The translations under genes were made by a program, and so were the position numbers. Shown here one piece after another: positions 36,690-47,560 of a DNA stretch of 64,000 nucleotides (its first letter is position 1; the number at the start of each line of letters is the position of its first letter). The notes below the pieces were generated by a model. It was not told the origin of the DNA. It saw only the letters and a program-made list of their open reading frames with translations, and searched no databases. The DNA is from Ancylostoma caninum. Lineage: Eukaryota > Nematoda > Chromadorea > Rhabditida > Ancylostomatidae. Location of the stretch: contig JBAJFG010000027.1 in NCBI GenBank assembly GCA_037903475.1, forward strand, positions 496,001 through 560,000. The letters run 5' to 3'.

Positions 36690-37485
36690 GGCCCGTATGC
36701 ATGAACATCCCCGCAGGGGAGGGGATGTGCTGTAAAGCATTGCAGCGATCCCCAGCGGGGTTCGCGCACATTCCCTCCGTCGATCCCCGCATGCATGAAG
36801 CGAGGGGATCCCCTGAAGGGAGGAGATGTACATCCCCTACGAAGAGTAGGGGTTCAAGAGGGGATCACGCTCAGCAATTAACTGCTTCTTTTCAGAAATT
36901 CTCTATTTTTTCGGGAATTGCAAATTTTTCGACGGCTCTTAATCCAACTTCAATTTTTTTCAACTGTTCATGTGCTTCATCCATTTTCTAGTGTCTACTA
37001 TTTCCTCTCTGGTTATCTCTTGCACCTTTGTTCCTTATAACCAAACTTCATAACTTGAACCTAACTTCATGATTTGAACTTTACAACCAGTGTATTCCGT
37101 CTTGAGTGGTATTTTTAGACGGTGTTTCGATGCTGAGGCCGCGGATGTTGTTGTCCGAGGAAGGAATGAGACGGAAGTGACGGAGTAGAGCACCACCATC
37201 GCTAACCATGAAGTATATCACGGAAATGCTTGAAAATGTGGGAAAGATGAACTCTCATGCTTTAAAAATCAAACTATCCCTGCCTCAGCCGCATTTTTAC
37301 ACGCTGTTTCGATGCAAAGGAGATGATTGCAGAGAGCGCGCAAGCAGCACGCGCAAGGGATGCATCCCCTCTCCTCGAAAAGTTTCATGCATAGCAGGGA
37401 GCCCCGCTGGGAAGGGGAGGGGATCGCTCCCCAGAGGATGCGCATCCCCTCCCCTCCCCAGCGGGGATGTTTATGCATACGGGCC
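36690..37485. mobile_element. 796-bp MITE with TIR GGCCCGTATGCAT and TAG target duplication
   Basis: It starts GGCCCGTATGCATGAACATC and ends with the exact inverse of the first 13 bases (ATGCATACGGGCC). TAG flanks both sides (36687-36689 and 37486-37488). The other arm of the host palindrome keeps the uninterrupted sequence (reverse complement near 39262-39276, AGATTAGGGCGACG), which directly confirms insertion and the 3-bp duplication. The ends contain GGGGATCCCC-like short palindromes. No transposase was found. Confidence 0.88.
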
Positions 37486-38032
37486 TAGGGCGACGATATG
37501 GCGGGACCATGCCCGATTAGCGGCACTGTGGAGATAAAGTAGCTGCAGCTTTAGCTCAGAGAACCGCGCAGCTCTATCCTCCCAGAGTCCAACCTGACTC
37601 GCATACATTTTGGGCGCAGCAGCAGAGCATCATCTGTACTGACGAGAGCAGCAGTTATGGAGCTGCGCTGCATCGAGGCAGCAACATTGCCAATCAGTTG
37701 ACGAGGCCTGGACAGCTAATTTTTCTTGGGGGAGCAGTATGCACAAATGGTGGGAAAAGGTCAACAGTATACTTCGGAATATTCGAAATTTTTTTCGAAT
37801 AATTGAATTTCGAATTTATTCGATTTTCTCTTCGAACCGAGTTTCCGAATATATTCGGTTTTTCTGTCGTCAAATAATCGAACAAATTCGAAATTCGGTT
37901 TTGAATTTACTGTATTCTTCGAGTAATTTGACTAATCCGGAATTGGTATAACTAGCAAAGACTTGGGAATTTTGACGCTTCACAACTAGGACCGACTTCA
38001 ACCAAGACCTTCCTGGAGCAACTACTTCAGTG

Positions 38033-38715
38033 TATATCAGTATAACGTATATGTATAACAGTATAACGTATCAGTACTGTTGACTATATTTCGGACCGAA
38101 TAACGTATTCGAATAAAAAATTCGAATAATTCGAAATTCGACTATTCGAAAAAAGTCCATTTTCGAATTAATTCGAAATTCGAATATTTGATGGAGGTGC
38201 ACTTTCGAATTTATTCGATATTCGATTCGATTTCGTTTCGAATATTCGAATAATTTCGAATGTTCGGGGAAATTAAGTGTCTGCAAAGCTGTTCTTTCCT
38301 AGCTCTCAGACTATAATGAACGAATGATCAGCATTGTTTTCGATTGTGTTCAGGCTTCATTCATTTGCTCACTCAGAGTGAGTAGAAATTTGTATAACTT
38401 TTCAAAAATATCGACGATGCGCTCTTGTCCATCCTTTCATCTCCTGAAACGAAACAGCTAGACATATCTTCAAGGACATCATTCCGCCCTAGTTTTCTAT
38501 TTGAGCTTCATCTGCATACGAGATTGTAATGCAATCACTATGATACAATGCTCGTACTTTCCGACCCTGACCCACCAACCACTGTCCGTATGTGTCTTTA
38601 AAGTATCGTTTTCTGGTTCACGATTAGCTCTACCAAGCAAAAAAGGACAGCACCCTGATGTTCTCTCATACCATTTATCTAAAAAAGGTAGAACACCGAA
38701 ATAGTGTTTCAGGAA
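38033..38715. repeat. Palindrome loop, TTCGAA-rich
   Basis: From about 38090 to 38270 the sequence is dominated by ATTCGAA/TTCGAAT words in alternating orientation (about 15 occurrences), similar to the inner parts of both arms (37770-37920 and 38835-38985). The rest (38280-38715) is unremarkable. Confidence 0.6.
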
Positions 38716-39879
38716 CACTGAAGTAGTGCTTCAGGAAGGTATTGGTTGAAGTCGGTCCTACTTGTGAAGCGTCAAAATTCCCAAGTCTTTGCTAGTTATA
38801 CCAATTCCGGATTAGTCAAATTACTCGAAGAATACAGTAAATTCAAAACCGAATTTCGAATTTGTTCGATTATTCGACGACAGAACAGCCGAATATATTC
38901 GGAAACTCGGTTCGAAGAGAAAATCGAATAAATTCGAAATTCGATTATTCGAAAAAAAATTCGAATATTCCGAAGTATACTGTTGACCTTTTCCCACCAT
39001 TTGTGCATACTGCTTCCCCAAGAAAAATTGGTTGTCCTGGCCCCGTCAGCTGATTGGCAATGGTGCTGCCTCGATGCAGCGCAAGCTCAATAACTGCTGC
39101 TCTCGTCAGTACAGATGATGCTCTGCTTCTGCGCCCGAAATGTAAAATGTATGCGAGTCAGGTTGGACTCTGGGAGGATAGAGCTGCGCGGTTCTCTGTC
39201 CTAAAGCTGCAGCTACTTTATCCCCACAGTGCCGCTAATCGGGCTTGGTCCCGCCATATCGTCGCCCTAATCTGTTACTATTTATGCCCGAGAGTGCTGC
39301 CAAAAGCGGTGTTGCGCCTTAATAGTCTCGCACCACAGCGCTGCAAAAAATGGTGTTGCCAGGTCCACTGTCGGCCCACCTTGAGTTGCTGTACTTCCAA
39401 GCCCAGAGGTTAAAGACCACGGAAACCTAATGGCTTTCCAAGGGGACATGTAATACGACAGTACCTTCCATCATAGTCCTTTAAATTTTTGAGCTCGTAC
39501 GTGCTTGAAACTGTCTAGGCGAAAATCCTCCACTTTCAAAATGATTTTAATAGACTTTTTTAGACTAGTAGGAACACCGTATTGCAATACTTCATCAGTG
39601 GCATTTAGAATATTTTGCAGTTAAGCATATTCCCATCAATCTTCTTCTGCTGCCCTCTTCAGTACAGGTGATATTTTGCTGCTGCGTCCAAAATGTGGGC
39701 GGGTCAGGTTGAACTCTTGGAAGATAGAGCTGCGCGATTCTCTGAGTCTGGAATAGGAGGCAAAAGTTTGTCTTTTCCTTTTTTTGGTTTTTGCTTCTAT
39801 CATCCGCATTCAGTATCATCTGTAAACACAGTCGTAAATAACCACTGTGTTGGAAAAGGAACAAAAACTGATTTAGCGC

Positions 39880-41049
39880 AAAATGAACTGAAAATAAAAG
39901 CTGCAGAGAAAGAACGAATAACTTTAGAAACTGGTTTACAAAAGCAAGCGAGTCGGTTCATGTAAAATCTCATCTGGTCTCCAGGCTGAAAAACACAAAT
40001 CGCTGCGAATTGCCGCTCAACAAATCGATTGGTGTTGGCGTTTAGCTTTGTAGCGCGGCAGCATCACTAAACGGCTCCCGTCGTAGCTTGGAGTAAGCCT
40101 AAAAAAGGGAAATACTCAGAAAATGAAAGGTAACATGCAATGAAGTGTGGGGTGTATGATAGCACTTCGATGTTAGTATAGGTTTATAATAGGAGGATGG
40201 AAAACTTACGTGTTTTGGTAGGAGAATTATGTTCCAGACAGGTTCAGCTAGTTCTCTAGCCCATCTGATTCAGGCTGGTCCCTTTACCGAGCATACAATT
40301 CCTTAGTTCGCATAAGTTTTGTGAACTTGCCAGATACATTTATTGTGCGTACCATGATGCTTCTTCACCTCAAACTCCAAACCGGGTTCAATTCGTGAAG
40401 TCTTGACTGAGGTAGAAACCCTGCAACTCCAGTGTTCCAGTACTCGACACTTTTCTAGTTCACATGAGTTCAGAAAGTTTTTTTTAACCTCTCAATGTTC
40501 CCTTAGTCCTTCTCTCACTTAATCTTTCAAGTCAATCCGTGCAGTTTGAGAAGCGCAGGAGTCCTTCGAATTCTCCGAATAGGGGGAACTCTTAAGTGAT
40601 CTGCTCCAGTCGAACTTTTTAACCTCGACTACCATTATTGCGTTGCTCAAAGTACGGAGAGTATTCTCACAAGCCTTTTTCGTCTTTCATCACTTTTATC
40701 AACGTATTCGCTTTCCTAACACCAAGCGGACTCGTACGAAGCCTTCTTTGTTTTCCATCCTTTTTGCGAAGCCCGGCTTGTCCACCGAGAAGTTGTGCAG
40801 GGGCCTGCCCCAGCTACGATGGAGTCAGAGCTAACGCCACAACTTCGTGAACGGTTGTATTTGGGGATCATTTGCTAATGATTAATTCGGCACTATCATC
40901 ACCGATCTTCGAGTGGTAGAATCCATCCTTAGTTTATGAAATTTAGCTAAACTCTTCTCCATCTGCTTCTTTTACAACAATTTCCGCTAAGGCAATATGC
41001 GAGTTTAATTGTACTCCAAAAAAGAGCAGGTAAGGTGCCTACAGTTTGT
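39880..41049. other. Right flank of the palindrome
   Basis: No supported gene. The short + frames near 40640-40850 have no family features. Confidence 0.4.
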
Positions 41050-41285
41050 GAACACTGTGATCTTTTGCATAATAGTAATGTGACATATCGACCTATACTA
41101 TGACAGTAAATTACGGTTTTTTGTCTGGCAATGTTTTCGAAACACTTCTTCAGAGCGGTTTTTCTGTAGTTCATTTGGCCGCTAGAACGGAGTAGTGCCA
41201 AGGGAATGAAACTTCGAAAAATCAAGACACCAATGAACTTATGTACATTTGGACAATCTATGAAAACAGAGCAATGTGACCTATT
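41050..41285. repeat. Diverged direct repeat, copy 2
   Basis: Second copy of the sequence at 35685-35930, same orientation, estimated around 65-70 percent identical by eye. It may be an old dispersed repeat or the flank of a larger composite element around the palindrome. Confidence 0.55.
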
Positions 41286-41423
41286 CTAGGTGCAAGCATG
41301 TGAACATGATATTTAAAGCGAATTCGATCGTGAGAAGTAGTACAAAATGAAATCAAAGCCCCACACAGGGTTTTGCCGCGAACGGGTTGTTGCCAGGCGG
41401 CAAGGGTGTAGCGAAAGTTGGTA

Positions 41424-41565
41424 GAGTCTCTCTCGAAAATCTTTGCCTCACACTGCACCGTTCGTCAGCTGAGCCACACCGCACTACGTATGATAACGCA
41501 TAGGTGATGCTGGGCGGCTCAGCAGATGGGCGGAGGCGCGAGGCAAGGATTTTCGAGAAAGACTG
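41424..41565. mobile_element. 142-bp MITE with CAGTCTTTCTCGAAAAT-type ends, TA flanks
   Basis: The left end GAGTCTCTCTCGAAAATC and the reverse-complemented right end CAGTCTTTCTCGAAAATC form an inverted repeat that extends through TTGCCTC to CTGAGCC. TA lies on both sides (41422-41423, 41566-41567). This is consistent with a Tc1/mariner-type non-autonomous element. Confidence 0.65.
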
Positions 41566-41567
41566 TA

Positions 41568-42622
41568 TCATCTAGCGACATTGGAGGCTCGACCTGTGTT
41601 GCCGCAAGCGGCAATAATGGTGCAGAGCCCACGGGGATGTCACCGCCAAAAAAATCCTCAAGGTGACTTGCGTTGGGTTTGGTGGAGCGAGCTCGCCCTG
41701 CGCAGGAGTCAGTTGTTCAACATGGCCTGCTTGCAAAAGAGAAGGCAAAACTCTGTGTACGATTTCTATTGCCGCTGTGCCAACCAGGTTGTTAGGTGGT
41801 AACGTTTATTGTTGGCCTGACGTTCCGACAGGATCGTCTTTTTCAGAGGCCTAAAAGTGGCTCGCGGTTCGTTATTTGTGATCAAGACCGTCAAATATCG
41901 TATCGTTATGATAGTATATATCGTTGCGATATGATAAGACATATCGTTATGCGAGCTGTAGACTGTATATAATATAAGATGCGGACACCCAAGTATTGCT
42001 CACTTGTCCGCAACGACAGTCAGCTGCGGACTTTCCGCAATAGCGGTGGGAAACAGGTTGGTTCATCCTTCGTCTTGGGGTCTTTTTGAGTAGCAAGCTT
42101 GGGGTAACGTCGAAAACTAGCCGAGTTGGTGGAGAAGAAGATACATGGAAACTGTTTACGCTTTCGTAGTCGGCGGCAATGTAAATCGGAAGGAGTACGC
42201 AAGAAATGGGACCATTGATGGATGTGTGAGGGTTGTGCCGACATACAAAAGTTGTAATAGCAGCACACGTGTCCACGGATAAAAAAGTGTGCTGGCGTCT
42301 CAAAGTTGAAGTAACGCCATGTATGGTTAATTGAAAGTCGGTGATTCAGTCTCTCAATTCTATAGAGGTTCAATTTCCATTTGAAGCAGTATAACCTCGG
42401 GATCGCATGGACATTTTGCATGTTTTTATCCTCACTCTGATAAAATTGTGAAGTCATTCTGAACGTTTTTGGGTCAAACCTGCACTAATCCTTTCTTTTT
42501 CTTCTTACTGGAAAAGTATGCATCGAAATCATGCAATTATGAAATGGCTGCGAGGAGAATATGGCATTCTCATTGGCACTATAAGGTATATGGCTGCACG
42601 AAGACATTTTAGAATGAGAATG
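41568..42622. other. Downstream region of CAP gene B
   Basis: No gene supported. Near 41890-41955 there is a TATCGT-rich cluster (ATATCGTTATG repeated). The 145-codon minus frame at 42020-42457 has no motif and no splice support. Confidence 0.4.
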
Positions 42623-42627
42623 AACAA

Positions 42628-42633
42628 TTTATT
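42628..42633 (-). terminator. Possible polyadenylation signal of CAP gene B
   Basis: AATAAA on the minus strand, about 90 bases past the stop codon, a reasonable distance for a nematode 3' UTR. Confidence 0.5.
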
Positions 42634-42722
42634 TTACGATTTCTGCATTTCTTATGGAACAGTCATCCTGAACCAACGAAACTTATGCTTTTAGATACGA
42701 TGAGTGTTTGATCACCTTCCCT

Positions 42723-45700
42723 CTACCAGCGACACAGTGCATGTCCATCACATTGACCAGCAGGGCAGCCAGAACACACTGCTCCAACTTTATAGACGTG
42801 TTGGTTTATATTGTTGCCTCTGCAATCGAAACTGTACACGTTGATTGTGACAGAATTATAGTAGTAAAATTGTTATCTTCTATCTCACCCTGGTTTATAC
42901 ATGCATGCAGTATAATAGAAGTTTCTGCATTTCTGTACTGCACACCCGAGATGGATATTGTTCCACCAAGCCATCTGAACGAATCTTACACGTATTCTTG
43001 TCTAAACCCTTTAACGTCCATCCGTTACCTTCGACCATCTTATCACTTTTCCATCTCTGATGTCACTGGCATAGAACATCATGTTCGATCTCATTCCGAA
43101 CCTAGCTAGCTCGCTCCACCATGTTGCTATTGCCTGAAAAGTCTGTGCTTAGTATTTATTTGGTAATCTTGAACATTTCAGAGATTTCTGTTAGCTTTGC
43201 TTCTTACGAATATGCTGAACAGAAACATTATCCGATTGTCATCATTGATTTAGACGTCGTTTTTTCCAGTATAATAGGTGAGAACCCTTCCCGTCTTTAC
43301 TTTTGCCAGGCACCCAAATATAACTCACCAATTCCATTCTTCCGCTTCATCAGTGAATCTCTGAGGAATCATATTGCCAGGGTAAATTATCTTCCGAATA
43401 AAGTAAAGGCAAGCACGTTTTCCCACTACACATACTGCCTGAACTTCAGACCAAGCTATGCATCTTCCTTTTTGCTTCCGGTACTATTCATAATAAGAAA
43501 CATTATGAGTCATGCGTCCATTTGTAGAGGGCTTTCGCGTACTAACTACAATTAGCGGCTTCAGCATGTGTTTTCGGAGCAATGAAATATCAGTGGTGCT
43601 CTTGAAAAGTTTCACCAAAAGCTTATTCAACAGTTATGAAAGCAGTCCACACAACACCTCTACACTTACCTTAAATGAAGCAGATAAAGTGTGTTTGACC
43701 ACAAGGGTACTTCAACTTACATTTTGTGCTGCACCGGATTGATCCGTGTGTATAGTGTGTAGCACATGGCGATTAACCTTATATCCTGGGTGAGTATGAC
43801 TGGCTAGCCCTCCGGCCTTACAGCTGCTTACGTATTGCTGGGCATATGATTCGGCGTCACAGGAATACTTCTGAAAATTATTCGGAGCATGAACGGTATG
43901 TGTTTCTCCGAACTTCTTACAGAAAAGGAAAGACGCTACCATTCGATACATGAGGGCTGCTGGTGGTGCTATTCCCCAGTTACGACTCGTCTGCGTCTGT
44001 CCTTTTGCTAAGCTACTCCTAAAGTATGTTGTTGAATAAAAGTAATTTGTGTGATGACGACAACAAATGGTGAAAACCTCCTCACCTAAGGTTGTTGTGC
44101 ATGCCAAGAAACACGTTCCTCAGACCATTGTTTAAGCGAGGGTTTCCACAGTTGGGCTCTTAAAAATCATTGAATTTATTTGATTAGATTTATGAGATTA
44201 GAAATGCCTTGGGTTGCAATACGAAATTGGGCATATGGTATATATAGACGATATCCTATGAATGCTCGTATCATCTTCAGATTAAAGTTGTACTTCCGTT
44301 GAAGATTTTGTCCTTCTTTCGAAATATCAATAAAAATTGGTAGTTGTGAGCCAATGTAAAAATATGATATACATATCTATGAAGATCTGATGGTTTTTCG
44401 AAGAAGCTGATTGTGCAGCTTCAAAACATTGTCGGCCACGAAGATCTCGAATTGATTGGATATAGCAACGAGATGTTGGAAGCAATGTTCGCAGAGAATT
44501 TGCAAACTTCGGTCTCATTGTAACACAAACAACTACAGTATTGATAGGCAAATATTATGACCTAGCTGATGTTTACGATATTTTTTTCCTCGAATAATTC
44601 AGACCCCACTCATCCACCAATTAGCCGAAAATTCTTCTTTCATTTTAGCCCTTCATTATCAGAGCGTGAAAGGCGCGAGAGAAAAGATCTTTCTTACTGT
44701 AGTAGTCCACAGATCTAGCTGATGAAACGGAGGTGTTGTAGCAACCACTCGTTAGCTTTCTTAAAAATTTGCATTCATGTAAGTGCCAAGCTTGACGTTC
44801 TTTTTCTTTTAGCCGCTACGAAACTTAAGTACGAAACTTAACTATTCATTTTGGAATCTCATGAGAACTAGTTCAATTCAGCGCTCCAGGTTACCTGTCC
44901 ACCTTGATTGCTTTGACTGACTTAGTCAGGAACTTAGGGACGGCTTGCTCGAAGCCATCCCTTTGACCCATCAAAATAAGACAGCTTACCGAAAACGTTT
45001 CCCAATATGGTTCTCTTTGTACGAGATTCGAGTAACGAATTTCTTGAAAACGCAATTTTATCTTAATTTATACCGTTTGCGCTGATTTCCACGTCACGAG
45101 ACCAGAAGTAATCACTTGTAAGAAAGATACCGCCATCAACACTTCGAATGCCGGTATTTGGAATTCATGAAATTCTAGTAACCACATTAACGAAGGGGTA
45201 AGAATTACTCACTTGGCCACGGAGGTCTTGTTGGGGGAGCAGTCGTACTTGTTTGCGTACTACCTGTGGTTCCCTGTTGAGCGCCACCACCTTGTGGAGC
45301 ACCGCCTCCTTGCTGACCACCATCTGGTCCATACGGTTCCAATGGTGCACCATCTGGTCCATATCCTGGCCCGTATGGCTCATTCGGTCCTTGTGGATCA
45401 ACACCACCCTGTGGAGCTCCTCCGCCTTGTGGAGCTCCTCCGCCTTGTGGAGCTCCTCCTCCTTGTGGAGCTCCTCCGCCTTGTAGAGCTCCTCCGTCTT
45501 GCGGTGCACCGCCTCCTTGCTGACCACCTCCTGCTCCATCCGGTCCATAAGGATAACCTTCTGGTCCGTTTGGCCCATAGTTGAACGGTGGTGCATCAGG
45601 TCCATATGGCCCTACTTCACCTCCTTGTTCTGGTCGTCCTACACCTTCTGCCTGCAGGCCATTACCTGCTCCTTGTGGTTCTCCTCCTTGATTCGGGTTT

Positions 45701-45879
45701 CCTGGATTTACAGCTGAAAAATCATTTTTCAGAAAAGAATAACATGGAGAGACGTTACTCACCCATAGCGCTGCATTCTCCAAAGAGTCCGAAGACAATC
45801 TGAATAGAGAATGAACAATTTTTTAAAGAAAACTGTGAGAAGACAGCCTTACTGCAAAGAACATGAGTGCGGCAACCAT
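42723..45879 (-). CDS. CAP gene B: secreted ASP-like protein with Gly/Pro/Gln repeat N-terminus
   Basis: The nine exons are 45879-45853, 45799-45763, 45713-45213, 44158-44086, 44018-43940, 43870-43721, 43133-43029, 42974-42889 and 42819-42723, with consistent phases, about 384 aa. A signal peptide (MVAALMFFAIVFGLFG) is followed by a region of about 165 aa rich in Gly, Pro, Gln and Tyr with a hexapeptide GGGAPQ tandem. A short Thr/Pro linker ends in RPPWPK. The CAP domain (about 190-384) shows MHNNLR, KYSCDAESYAQQYVSSC, WWSELARFGMRSNMMFYAS, LGCAVQKC and the Cys-rich tail CSGCPAGQCDGHALC. Splice positions and phases match gene A throughout the signal-peptide and CAP parts. ASP proteins are secreted by parasitic nematodes; the exact role is unknown. 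The region normally holding the second CAP histidine reads WSKMAWW, so the His is absent. Confidence 0.88.
45408..45512 (-). repeat. 18-bp coding tandem repeat (GGGAPQ) in CAP gene B
   Basis: About six copies of an 18-base unit (CCTTGTGGAGCTCCTCCG on the + strand) encode the GGGAPQ hexapeptide in exon 3. The unit length keeps frame, so copy number can vary without breaking the gene. The three + strand open frames over it are shadows. Confidence 0.85.
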
Positions 45880-45911
45880 TGCTGTGAACTGGGAATCAGA
45901 ATTTTATTGCG

Positions 45912-45920
45912 GCTTTTATT
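45912..45920 (-). promoter_or_regulatory. TATA-like box of CAP gene B
   Basis: AATAAAAG on the minus strand about 33 bases upstream of the ATG, at nearly the same spacing as the TATATAAAAG of gene A. Confidence 0.4.
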
Positions 45921-46599
45921 GGACACTGATGATGTTGTTGTGCTTAGTTATTTGAAAGGATGTAAGTACGTTCCGTTGTCGAGAATGTCATTTCGCTGTT
46001 CGTCAGTAGTGTTCAAACACCTAAATTGCTCGCTACGATTAGTTGTGATGCACTGTTTACATACCCCTGTGTTGTGTTAGTGCGACACTGGAGCAAAAAC
46101 AGATTTTGCTAGAGTTACTAAGTTAATCTTTGCTCAGGCACGATTTGATGAATTTACTTCCTCGATATTTAATAAAGAAGACTAGCAACAATGGTGACTA
46201 TACGCCTCCACATGACAATATGTAAGAGGGGCCGAACACAAACAAAAAGTGCGATAACACCAACCGAAAGTAGAATGGTTCTGCAGGCGCATAATGCAGT
46301 TGAGCAAAGATTGCATGCACGCCCACATGTCTGTTGTGGATATACGGTACATGCAAACGCTACACTGCTATACTCGCGGTCATCCTGATTCAATGCTGTT
46401 TTCTTTCCGGCCGTATCACTATGTCTTCACGCATCCCTGAGCTAATGCAAGAGCGGGTGCGTAAGCCCTGCTGGCTGACAACAGCTTCATCCATGCTCTT
46501 AATGAAACATTTGAAGGCCGGTAGCAGTTTCATACACTGATGAATGAAACCATCCCGGGCTTACACCGCTACTCTCCCGTCTTTGCGTCAGCTCGTGCT
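45921..46599. other. Upstream region of CAP gene B
   Basis: No gene or clear repeat was recognised. Short open frames on both strands lack support. Confidence 0.4.
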
Positions 46600-47560
46600 A
46601 CTGATGCGTGATTATAAAGTGAGTAGACGGCATACCCGGCTTCGCTCGGGTGTTTTAGTACCCCGGCAATTTCACACCTATGAGGACAATTTCTAGTGCC
46701 GACAAATTCATTGCGGATGCCTATAATTTTGGTGGCAAACTTATAAGCAGGCTCATGTAACCCTCTTCCACCGACCCGTAAGCGAAAAGTCAGTAATGTT
46801 ACTTCAGTGTCAAATTCATGGAAAGCAGTTGCCATATTCGCACTTAGGGTTTAGCTTTTTCGATTGATCCAGTGAACATATTCCTACCCCGTCCCTTTCC
46901 AAAAGCGGAGAAAGAGCAAAAGAGTTACTGAGTCGATATATCCATGGAGAATAGTTGTCATATTCGTGTACGGCGCAATGCAAAATCCCAGTAGAAACAT
47001 CTTCACCGGCCCGTGGACGAAAATGGCGAAAAATCATACCAATAATTCGATATTCTGCACAAAATGGTTATCATATTCGTGTTTAGCGTATTGGGGAACC
47101 CCAGTAACCATGTCCTCACCACCCCTGGCCGAAAATAGCAAAAAATCAGAAAATCGCTAAATCGATATTTCGTGCAAAACGGTTATCATATTCGTGTTCA
47201 GCCCACTGACAAACCCCAGTAGAGCTGTCCCTACTGACTCTCGTGCAGAAATGTCGAAAAATCAATAAAATCGATAAATCGATATTTCGTGCAAAACGGT
47301 TATCATATTCGTGTTCAGCGCATTGAGAAACCCCATTAGACATGTCCTCGCCGCCCCCGAGCAAAAGTGGCGAAAAATCAATAAAATCGATAAATCAATC
47401 GATAATGCCTGGCATGAAGTAGCCTAAAACCTCCGCCGGCCCATGCGGAATGAGCATGCAAAGTTTGGTCCCGATCGGTTCACCCTCCGCGATTTCTATA
47501 AGGAACATACATACATACATACATACACACACACTCACAGACATTCTACTTTATATATAG
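46600..47560. repeat. Imperfect tandem repeat of about 112-124 bp with (ACAT)n tail
   Basis: The landmark CATATTCGTGT or CATATTCGCAC recurs near 46835, 46958, 47070, 47185 and 47302. Each is followed by an A-rich CCCAGTA or CCCATTA block and a GGCGAAAAATCA block, so the period is roughly 112-124 bp. After the last unit comes GCAAAGTTTGGTCCCGATCG, then a GATTTCTATAAGGAACAT block, then (ACAT)n from 47505 to about 47526 with CA-rich continuation. This arrangement, a unit array ending in a simple-sequence tail, suggests the 3' end of a dispersed nematode repeat. The open frames here are artefacts. Confidence 0.65.

Larger units (their letters stand above)
36036..39879. repeat. Large palindrome with arms of about 1.2 kb and a 683-bp loop
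   Basis: The left arm (36036-38032) is the reverse complement of the right arm (38716-39879). Outer landmark: GCGCTAAATCAGTTTTTG. Inner landmark: CTTTGCTAGTTATACCAATT (right-arm sense). After removing the 796-bp insertion plus its 3-bp duplication, the left arm is about 1198 bp against 1164 bp on the right. Within each arm a segment of about 110 bp (CGCGCAGCTCTATC, then a CAACCTGAC block, then GCAGCAGC) is present twice in direct orientation (left arm about 36200-36305 and 37547-37655). The TTCGAA-rich inner parts form many small hairpins. It is probably a foldback-type element; no coding region is supported. Confidence 0.85.

Noticed and set aside
36492..37537. ORFs of about 110 codons on both strands
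   Set aside because: They span the borders of the 796-bp MITE and the palindrome arm, so they are composites of repeat sequence.
43121..43555. 144-codon + strand ORF
   Set aside because: It lies in an intron of CAP gene B, antisense, AT-rich and without motifs.
45213..45717. Several + strand ORFs rich in Leu, Trp and Ser
   Set aside because: They are shadows of the GGGAPQ repeat exon of CAP gene B.
46569..47364. Minus-strand ORFs with repeated EHEYDNRFARN peptides
   Set aside because: The peptide repetition simply follows the 112-124 bp tandem repeat and the frames are broken between units.
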